64,000 bases of DNA from Theristus sp. LFF4_11 (lineage: Eukaryota > Nematoda > Chromadorea > Monhysterida > Xyalidae), in the NCBI GenBank assembly GCA_030248135.1, contig JASANC010003243.1, positions 1 through 64,000 of the forward strand, read 5' to 3'. Of the stretch, positions 56,201 to 64,000 are shown in pieces. The notes beneath the pieces are model-generated. The model ran no database searches, was not told where the DNA came from, and saw only the letters and a program-made list of their open reading frames with translations. A program made the position numbers and the translations under genes. The first letter of the stretch is position 1. The number at the start of each line of letters is the position of its first letter.

Positions 56201-57116
56201 ATGCGTGCTGTCTTGCGCTTCTGAACGCTGGTGTGCCGATGTGCAGCGTTTTCTGTGCGGTCACTGCACAGAAAAGTCACTGCACACTTCTGCAAATTGC
56301 AGAAACAGATTTGCATGCAAACTTTGGTTCTGCAACATTCATTTTGTGCTTGGCTTGACTGAAATTTCACATCAACATGAAACAGCTGTTTTTAGTCAAA
56401 AACAGCTGTTTTTAGTCAAAAACAGCTGTTTCGGCGGTTGCTGTAGCGCAATGATTGGCGTTTATTCAGTTTTACCTTTGTAAATAAAATCGGGGTATTT
56501 CGAATTCGAAAAAAAACAGAATCAGATCAAATCGAGTAATTGTTTGCTGTTAGGCTTTCTGTTTGGAAAGAATGAAGTGATAGTGATTCTGATCTATCAT
56601 CCACCCGATAGAAGATGCAAAAATAAGACATTGGCGGAGGTGCGCAAGTTTGTCGTCGAGCTTGTCGAGAATCTCAGCAAATGATGTGTTGATAGGTTTA
56701 GTTTAAATCGAATGATTGGTGATTTGGTTGGTTTGGCAATCTGGTTTGGTATGGTGTTCCATTTATTTTCTGAAGCTTTTCTGAAAAATTATGCGGTAAA
56801 ACGATACAATTGGTAGTTGCAATTCTGAGCATCGTTAAGAAATGGTGCTCAGAACACAAAAATGACATTACACAAGCACAAAAGCCATTTTCGTCATGTT
56901 TTTTTAAATTTGCAGAAACCAAATTTCAATTTCAAATTGCAGAACCGACTTTTTGAAAAAAATCCTAGGTTCAAAGTGGCATCGCAACAATTCAATCCAT
57001 TTCAGCAGTTTTTTTCAGACGAGCACAAAAGTGCAATGTTTCCTATGCACCATGCTAATTGGCCTTGCTGCCACACCACAACTAATTTTAATTCAACAGC
57101 TTATTTACAGTTCAAC
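56201..57116. other. Stretch without a supported gene
   Basis: It contains three tandem copies of an 18-bp unit (AACAGCTGTTTTTAGTCA, about 56378-56430), the last one diverged at its end. Otherwise low-information AT-rich sequence. Confidence 0.45.
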
Positions 57117-58835
57117 TCTAAATTATATGCAATCAGCTGATTGGTTGGTGATGCATGTTTACTGTGCAGGCGTTGCTGTGGAGGGGGAGTCTGTCCTGTC
57201 CCACTCAGAAAGCACGTACAGAAGGAGTTCGACTGCAACCGTTCCTTTGCACTTGCAGACAGGGTGTTTCCTCCCACCCCCAAAATTTTTTGTTGCGATT
57301 TCAGGGGCTGAAACCGTGACAGAAGGGGGGTTTTCGGGTACACTGAGTTCAAAAATCTTATTTACAAGTTTGCCCGACGCTTCTACTGTGCCCTAAACGC
57401 GTATGCCATGGGGATGAGGAGGGAAAATTCCTTGATAATCAATTTTAAATAAAAAAACGCACCACAAGGAACCTGAAATCCTGTTACAAATACAAATCGA
57501 GGTCTCTGAGTCCGAATATGACGTTTATTTTGTTATACGAATTACTCCGCGCCCTAAAAACGGCCTCTATAGGGACGGAAAGGGAAAAAAATGAAAAAAT
57601 CTGAAACTAGCTAAAAAAAATTTGAAAACTAAGCCATAAACACAAATCGAGGTCGCTGAGTACGAATATGACGTTTATTTTGCCATACGAATTACTCCGC
57701 GCCCTAAAAACGACTTTGATAGGGACGGAAAGGGAAAAAACTGAAAAAATCGGAAACTAGCCAAAAAAATCTGAAAACTAAGCCATAAACACAAATCGAG
57801 GTCGCTGAGTCCGAATATGACGTTTATTTTGTTATACGAATTACTCCGCACCCTAAAACGGCTTCTATAGGGACGGAAAAGGAAAAAATTGAAAAAATCG
57901 GAAACTAGTCAAAAAAATTTAAAAACTAAGCCATAAGCACAAATCGAAATCGCTGAGTCCGAATATGACGTTTATTTTGCCGTACAAATTACTCCGCACT
58001 CTAAAATGGCCTCTATAGGGACGAAAAGAGAAAAAACTTTAAAAAATTGGAAATTAGTAAAAAAACTTAAATACAAATCAAGAGCGCTGAGTCCGAATAT
58101 GACGTTTTTTTTACTAGTTTCCGATTTTTTCAATTTTTCCTTTTCCGTCCCTATAAAAGCCGTTTTAGGGTGCGGAGTAATTCGTATAACAAAATAAACG
58201 TCATATTCGGACTCAGCGACCTCGATTTGTGTTTATGGCTTAGTTTTCAGATTTTTTTGGCTAGTTTCCGATTTTTTCAGTTTTTTCCTTTTCCGTCCCT
58301 ATCAAAGTCGTTTTTAGGGCGCGGAGTAATTCGTATGGCAAAATAAACGTCATATTCGTACTCAGCGACCTCGATTTGTGTTTATGGCTTAGTTTTCAAA
58401 TTTTTTTTGGCTAGTTTCCGATTTTTTCATTTTTTTCTTTTTCCGTCCCTATAGAGGCCGTTTTTAGGGCGCGGAGTAATTCGTATAACAAAATAAACGT
58501 CATATTCGGACTCAGCGACCTCGATTTGTATTTGTAACAGGATTTCAGGTTCCTTGTGGTGCGTTTTTTCATTTAAAATTGATTATCAAGGAATTTTCCC
58601 TCCTCATCCCCATGGCATACGCGTTAAGGGCACAGTAGAAGCGTCGGGCAAACTTGTAAATAAGATTTTTGAACTCAGCGTACCCGAAAACCCCCTTCTG
58701 TCACGGTTTCAGCCCCTGAAATCGCAACAAAAAATTTTGGGGGTGGGAGGAAACACCCTGCTTGCAGAGTGCTTGCTTGCAAACCACCGTGCTCTCCCAC
58801 TGTTCGCATCACCAATCCGCAGCTGCCTTCAGTAG
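57117..58835. mobile_element. Large foldback element built from ~149-bp monomers
   Basis: Arms 57250-57912 and 58108-58770 are near-perfect inverted copies: paired positions sum to 116020-116021 along the whole length, so there are almost no insertions or deletions. The loop is about 195 bp. Each arm holds tandem units starting AAATCGAGGTCGCTGAGTCC, spaced 150, 149 and 148 bases on the left (57494, 57644, 57793, 57941, with a further diverged one at about 58075). Outside the tandem part lies a unique outer arm (TTTCCTCCCACCCCCAAAAT). The extreme left end carries the same AACTCTAAATTATA word as the element at 25294. No transposase frame. Confidence 0.85.
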
Positions 58836-58917
58836 AACTCTCCGATCAGTGTTTGTCAATCTGAGGCCTCTGGCTTCGGCTCAAATTGCCATAAAGTCAC
58901 CAGAGATTCAAACAGGT

Positions 58918-59090
58918 TGCACGGAAAACCGGTCGCCAGACATGCGTCACAGCATTCCGGACGCATTCGAGATCGGCGGTCGTCGCTACGGCACGGACGA
59001 TTGGACGAACGTGTCGCCGAAAATCGTCGATATAACCAATCGCTGCTTGTTGCACGAGCGGAACAGTCCGTTGAAACTGTTGAAAGAGCG
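58918..59090 (+). CDS. Fragment resembling mitochondrial phenylalanyl-tRNA synthetase
   Basis: After an AG at 58917 the frame reads FEIGGRRYGTDDWTNVSPKI, then NRCLLHERNSPLKLLKERH. This parallels the N-terminal catalytic-domain entry of mitochondrial FARS2, which I remember as LLGRSYPQDDHSN...GRNLHNQQHHPLWLIKER. A donor GTATTT could follow at 59091, and the frame stays open to 59340 without further resemblance. The upstream edge abuts the foldback element and a large inverted-repeat element lies 220 bases downstream. No other synthetase exon was found in the window. It may be a real 5' exon of a gene with long introns, or a captured or broken copy. Confidence 0.42.
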
Positions 59091-59310
59091 CCACGTATTT
59101 CCACGAGCATTACCGCAAACAGCTGTCTATCTCGCCCCAAACCCCCGGCTCTGGAACAACTATGAGCTCAACCGCAGGAACCTCAACGACAGAGTTCAGT
59201 CGAAATCACCATCAACAGCAGCCACTGAACCAATCGTTGCTTGTCGCCAGTCGGCACTACGAATGCTTCCAACAATCATCAATGCTGAGCTAAATTCAGA
59301 CTGTCAGCCC

Positions 59311-59873
59311 GTGGCCAGTTTTATAAAAGTGAGGAGTTGAGGAGTTTTACTCACTTTTTTCTCTACTCAGAAGAAAACGGGTTTTATAAAAGTTTGGAGT
59401 TGAGGAGTGAGGAGTTTCGAGTTTGAGGAGTGTTTTGAGGAGTAAATTTACTCCTCAATTTTTGTTCGGTTTTCTAAAAGGCTCCTCAATTGCAAAACCA
59501 AAAATCTTACACAAGTCAAATTCGATTTGTAAAAATCTGAGTAGCATGTTTTTTGATGGTTTGGTTTGATTTTGTCGCCCGTTTTGATGAAAAACACGAT
59601 AATTTTTGGCTTTCTTCTATTCAGACTTGGTTTACAGAATATATGACCAACAGTGAGATTGAAAATTCACCGCTGAAAAAACGAGAATCGCGCTCTGCTG
59701 AGTAGTTTCGGATTGAGGAGTGTTTTGAGGAGTGAATTTTTAAGAACACGTGTTCTACTCAATTCACTACTCAAAGTTTTTCTCCTCACTCACTTTTATA
59801 AAATCCTACTCAACTACTATCTTACAAAGTTTTCCCTCACTCCTCAACTCCTCACTTTTATAAAACTGGCCAC
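59311..59873. repeat. 563-bp inverted-repeat element rich in GAGGAGT words
   Basis: The terminal inverted repeats agree for at least 35 bp (GTGGCCAGTTTTATAAAAGT then GAGGAGTTGAGGAG). The interior is filled with variants of GTGAGGAGTT and TTTGAGGAGTGTTTTGAGG on one side and complements on the other. No coding capacity. Confidence 0.8.
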
Positions 59874-60820
59874 TGACAACTTCAGAAACTGTCAAGCATG
59901 TGGTGGGGATTCCCAAAAAAAGTGTGATTGTTTTCTTTTAATTTTTGACAAATGTCCAAAAACGCCTCAATGACTGTTTTCCGGAAACCCAACAAGACAT
60001 GAATCATACCATGCAACTGAACAACTGTGTGCTTTGCTGATTTTCTGGGAATTTCAAAAGACTTGATCGATCGTGATTTTCACTCACAATTATGTGGCTG
60101 TGTTATTGTTTGATAATTAAAATTCGTCAAATAAAAGTGGTCATACTTTATTGATTATTAATTGATTCTATCCGGCATTTGATGCTACGTGAGTCGCAAT
60201 CTGTGGTTGGTTTCGTTCGATGTTGGTTTTGTTCGAAGGTTTCGATTTTTGATTATGCTCTGTTGCAAAACGTAAAGGTAGCTGAAGCAAATCCAAAAAA
60301 ATAAGTGTCAGTGAGTCAATCATCAGCTTGTGGAAGCAATCCGCGCACTGTTTTGTGGCATCACAATCACACTTTCAGTCTCGTCAAGTGCAAGGTTTAT
60401 TTGCAAAACAAGAAGTTAAGTCTGAACACGACCAATGTCTGCTTGAGTGGTAGGCGACGTTCGTCGGCGTCGTTGAACAAAATGTGTATTGGCCGTCACG
60501 GGCGGCACGTGGATTTGTGTGCGGCGCTGGCGACGTCTTTTCGTGAACGACATGGCCCAATTTCTTTCTTTTCGTCGTTCACTGACAAATACAAATCGCC
60601 ATTGTATCAATAAAAGCGTTGTTTTCATTTTTCAAAAAAAAAAAGAAATTTCGGAATGGTCCGCAAGGGTTACGGTAGTTTAGACTAATAGGGCAACCGG
60701 GTAGTAGGGTTAAACAAAAATCGAATTTTTAAAAAAAAGTGATTAAAAACAAAAAAAAATGGGTTGGCACGTTTTATGATATAACGCTCCAGTTAACTCA
60801 CGCTCTACAATTGGTTGTTC
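59874..60820. other. Stretch without a supported gene
   Basis: AT-rich. A frame at 60305-60613 on + overlaps one on - and shows no motif. No structure recognised beyond short A-runs. Confidence 0.4.
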
Positions 60821-61370
60821 TCGGACATTGCTAAAACGGACCTGAACCTAAAAACCAAACCTAAGCCTAATCTTAAGCAAAACCTGTTCCTAACCTAATC
60901 CTAACCTAAGCCAAGCCTTTTTAAGAAACCAAGAATGAAAATAACTGCGTTTTGAACGAGTTTATGTTGAGGGCGGAGCGTGTGCACGCGCGCCAGTGGA
61001 TCATGAGCAATGAGCAATGCGGATGCGGGGCAGGTGCATATCATAATGAAGCTTTGCGAAAAAAATGCCGATTTTTTAATTCGAAAAATTTTCCTCTAAT
61101 ATGCTCTGAAAACCTCAATTTGGTTGCCCTTCTTTTCTAAAAAACCGACACGCTCGTTGTCGGACATTGTTTAAACGGACCTAATTCTAACCCTAATCCT
61201 AAAGCATAATCCTAAGCCTAACATGATCCTAACTTAATCCTAACCTAAGCCAAGCCTTTTCAGAAAGGAAGATGTCTGAACAATTGCGTTTTGAACAAGT
61301 TTTTGTTGAGGCCGGAGCGTGTGCAGGCGCGCTAGTGGATCATGAGCATGAGCATGCCGATGCCGCGTGC
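60821..61370. repeat. Direct duplication with degenerate CCTAA/GCCTAA tracts
   Basis: Two copies about 340 bp apart (about 60821-61040 and 61160-61370) share TCGGACATTG, ACGGACCT, a tract of imperfect CCTAA and GCCTAA units, then AACCTAAGCCAAGCCTTTT, TGCGTTTTGAAC and GGAGCGTGTGCA. The tracts resemble decayed nematode telomere repeat (GCCTAA on this strand). Confidence 0.6.
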
Positions 61371-61486
61371 GCGTGCGTTTTAAAAAAGAAGCGCCAGGCC
61401 TCAATTTTGGCACAAATTTTCGAAAGATCAACAAAAATTTTCTTTGACATTACGTCGTAAAACCTTCAGCAGTCGCTTTTGGACCA

Positions 61487-61818
61487 TAGTTGTTCCAGAG
61501 CCGAGGGGTTGGGGCCTGGGGGGGGCCGATATAGATAGCTGGAGCAAATTTTCTAGATAGATACGGTAGATAGCTGGAAAATTTTGGGGGGGGGCCGCGG
61601 GGGGGCCATGTGACTTTGGGGGGGGGGGCCGGTCAAAATTTTGAAATTTGATAGATAGATAGCTAAAACGCTAAAAAGCTAAAAAACAGCAAAATAATGC
61701 TAAAATACACTAAAAATCAAGTATTAACGCGTATTTTACCTAAAATTAGCGAAATTTTCAAGAATTACAAACAAAAATGGTCAATTTTGGTAAAAAATTG
61801 ACTCATTTTATGTCTTCG
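61487..61818. repeat. Second copy of the 55187 element, interrupted by the LINE
   Basis: It begins CATAGTTGTTCCAGAGCCGA, then G-rich runs and GATAGATAGC. It shares with 55187-55560 the core GCGAAATTTTCAAGAATT and ATTTTATGTCTTCG. The match breaks off exactly where the (AAGTTC)n tail of the LINE begins, so the LINE seems to have inserted into it. Confidence 0.65.
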
Positions 61819-64000
61819 AAGTTCAAGTTCAAGTTCAAGTTTATTTGTAAGCCTCACGGCCAGTTCACATCAACACATTCACAAAACTTCCATTATGCAA
61901 AACAAACACAATTGATGTCACAAAAAAACCTAAAGAAACACAAGATTATTGATGAAATTGGTGAATGCATGAATGAAAGCAAGCAAAAAGTCGATGCAAA
62001 CGAATGGGCAGATGACTGCCCGGGTATTCACACAAAGAAACAAAATCCACAAAATAAAACCAACCGTCGACAGTCAGAAACAATGAATGTTAAAAAAAAC
62101 GCGCAAACACAATTGAAGCTTGAAAGAAGAAATAAATAAAATAGCGCGATCACGAACCGACAACATCAGACAGCACACAACGACCACGATTGACATTCAG
62201 GCACGATTAAATTAAGCAAGAGAAAGCAAAACAAACACGGCACAGTTGCTTTTCTTTTCTTCATTACAGTTTTTCTCTCACTTGTTTTTTTCTCTTTTTT
62301 CTCTTTTTTTGTTTTTTTTGTTTTTTTTTGTTTTTTTGTTTTGTTTTGTTTTTTTTTGTTTATGGGCTCTTCTTATTTTTCCTGTGCCATCCCAAATACA
62401 GCTAACAGCAAGTGATGAGCAACAGCAAGCAAGTAGCAGTGCTAGTTAACAAAAAGAATGCCCTGAACACAAAAGCCGCAAGAGCACACAGAAAAACGCG
62501 AGATAAAAAGAGCTGTGACATGGACACACACTTGCACCAAATACAAGAAAAAAGAAAACAACACGAAACGTCGCACAAAAGAGCACATGTGATTCAAAAC
62601 AAAAACACAATCACATTCATTTGAACATGTTTCAAAACAAAACAAAACAAAGAGTGCTGGCGGCTGGGCGGACTCTCCTGTCTATTCCAATGCAGCAGAA
62701 AATTTACCAAAGACAAATGAATGAATTTTTTCATATTCCTGTGTTTTGAGACGCCTCCGAAAACTGGCTGTAGTTGGTGAGGTGACAGTTTCATCAGACA
62801 AAAGATTCCAGAGATGGATGGTCCTAACGCACCAAAAAATTTTTCTGATAGTGGTCTTGTTTCTGGGAACTGCGAGTTTGAGTGAATGACCTCGAGTACC
62901 TGTTCCGGTTTGTTGAAAAATAAAGAAATCGTTCAGAAAGGGAACGAAAGTAACAGAATGGATAAATTTGTAAACCATGGTGAGGTCTGAAATGTGTCTT
63001 TGAATTATAATAGGGAGTAAGCCAGTTTGGTGAAGCCTGTCCTGGTATGATGTGTTCATTTCATAGCCGAGTAAATATTTTGTAAAAGATCTTTGTGGAG
63101 ATTCAACAAGCTTATTTAGACCTATTAGAGATGAAGACCAAACAGTTGGGCAAAAATTTAGGTGGGGCAGGGCGAGTGTTTTGAACAGACGCAGCCTGAA
63201 ACTTTTTGTTCTAATGCGGAAGCAGTGCTTGATGGTGCCAACTATGCTATTTGCTTTTTTGACAACGGTCCGAATATGGTCATTGAAACTCAAGGATTCA
63301 TCAACAAGTACACCTAGATCTCTAATTGCTGGTGTTGATTCAATAGTTTTATTGTCTATTGTATATTGGAAATGAGGATTTTTCTTGGGTCCCACGTGGA
63401 GAATCCTTGTTTTTGAGACAGATAAATCGAGGGAGTTAAGCTTCATCCAGTTGTTTAAAGCATCAAGATCGCTTTGGATTGCAGCTCTGTCCTTCCAGTG
63501 ATACACTTCTCTGTAAATTTTAACGTCATCAGCATACAAAACACATTTAGAGTGCGATATCACTTGAGGGAGGTCATTAATGAACAGCGCAAAAAGAACT
63601 GGTCCCAGTACGCTACCTTGGGGCACTCCGGAGGTAACCTCAACAGGTTTTGATTTAGCAGTGTTGATACGAACCCACTGGGATCGATTTTGAAGGTAGG
63701 CTTTAATCCAGTTCAACAAATAATGTTTAATTCCAAGATCCCATAGTTTTTGAAGAAGAATGCAGTGTGAAACCGTATCGAAAGCTTTCGAGATATCCAA
63801 ATAGACAACGTCAGTTCCAAAACCATCATCAAGGGATTTTGTCCAGTCATTTAGACATAGTAAGAGTTGAGTCTCCACACTGCGTCCAGGAATGAAACCA
63901 AACTGGTAGGGGGAAAAGATGTTCTCTTGTAAGCAAAAACTAATCAATTCATCCCTTATAATTTTTTCTAAAACTTTGCATACATTTGAAGTTAGAGATA
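61819..64000 (-). mobile_element. Non-LTR retrotransposon (LINE), 3' part, runs off the window
   Basis: The 3' end, read on -, finishes in a short tandem tail ((AAGTTC)n on +, 61819-61841) instead of poly-A. The 3' untranslated region (61842-62681) includes a T/G-rich run at about 62275-62360. The coding end is described separately. The 5' half lies beyond the right edge. Confidence 0.85.
62682..64000 (-). CDS. LINE reverse transcriptase (5' end outside window)
   Basis: This is the C-terminal 439 codons of the LINE ORF2, open to the window edge, with stop at 62682. In order: SLTSNVCKVLEKIIRD, QFGFIPGRSVETQLL, YLDISKAFDTVSH, VTSGVPQGSVLGPVLFALFI, then the catalytic YADDVKIYR, followed by a thumb region and the usual C-terminal stretch LPHLNFCPTVWSS. 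All RT core motifs are intact, with no stop or frameshift in view, so the copy may be young. The motif set fits the CR1/jockey group. The endonuclease would lie upstream, outside the window. Confidence 0.92.
   Translation of the reverse strand, partial: SLTSNVCKVLEKIIRDELISFCLQENIFSPYQFGFIPGRSVETQLLLCLNDWTKSLDDGFGTDVVYLDISKAFDTVSHCILLQKLWDLGIKHYLLNWIKAYLQNRSQWVRINTAKSKPVEVTSGVPQGSVLGPVLFALFINDLPQVISHSKCVLYADDVKIYREVYHWKDRAAIQSDLDALNNWMKLNSLDLSVSKTRILHVGPKKNPHFQYTIDNKTIESTPAIRDLGVLVDESLSFNDHIRTVVKKANSIVGTIKHCFRIRTKSFRLRLFKTLALPHLNFCPTVWSSSLIGLNKLVESPQRSFTKYLLGYEMNTSYQDRLHQTGLLPIIIQRHISDLTMVYKFIHSVTFVPFLNDFFIFQQTGTGTRGHSLKLAVPRNKTTIRKIFWCVRTIHLWNLLSDETVTSPTTASFRRRLKTQEYEKIHSFVFGKFSAALE

Noticed and set aside
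61800..61860. CRISPR-like short repeats ((AAGTTC)n)
   Set aside because: Simple tandem tail of a LINE with no spacers, in a eukaryotic genome.
62246..62449. Phe/Leu-rich frame resembling a membrane segment
   Set aside because: It is the translation of the T/G-rich run in the LINE 3' untranslated region.

Overview
This is eukaryotic (metazoan) DNA with short introns and GT-AG splicing. A multi-exon gene with a nematode-type cuticle collagen N-terminal segment, Gly-X-Y blocks and a C-terminal GxPGxDxxFCxCP motif points to a cuticle-forming ecdysozoan, most likely a nematode. The enoplean side (Trichinella/Trichuris/mermithid) is my guess, because an NEK10-like gene that I do not know from Caenorhabditis is present. 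The species is not determined. All gene models were built by hand from reading frame, splice sites and intron phase; where phases agree across every junction I trust them. Layout: 2.4-6.9 kb, two tandem tetraspanin genes on +, each with seven exons and only phase-0 introns. 7.3-11.4 kb, a receptor tyrosine kinase on - with an unrecognised ectodomain, tail to tail with the second tetraspanin. 12.9-13.5 kb, a cysteine-rich secreted candidate on -. 14.5-24.1 kb, an NEK10-type kinase gene on -, whose last intron carries a complete gag-only LTR retrotransposon inserted exactly at the 3' splice site. 26.3-37.0 kb, a BAHCC1/TNRC18-like chromatin gene on - (poly-Gln, Tudor-like and BAH domains), with two small two-exon genes nested on + inside a 6.5-kb intron. 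40.7-43.3 kb, a cuticle collagen on -. 48.0-50.4 kb, a rhodopsin-like GPCR on +. 51.4-53.6 kb, a CACUL1-like cullin-domain gene on -. From 55 kb to the end the window is repeat-rich: a 660-bp-arm foldback element made of ~149-bp monomers, several miniature inverted-repeat elements, degenerate CCTAA-rich duplications, a fragment resembling mitochondrial phenylalanyl-tRNA synthetase, and the 3' part of a non-LTR retrotransposon that runs off the right edge. The genes do not form a functional cluster: membrane scaffolds, a receptor kinase, a GPCR, a cell-cycle-type cullin partner and a chromatin reader simply lie side by side. The most striking signal is transposon biology: one LTR element has duplicated a splice acceptor as its target site, and a miniature element appears to include the first splice donor of the GPCR gene.
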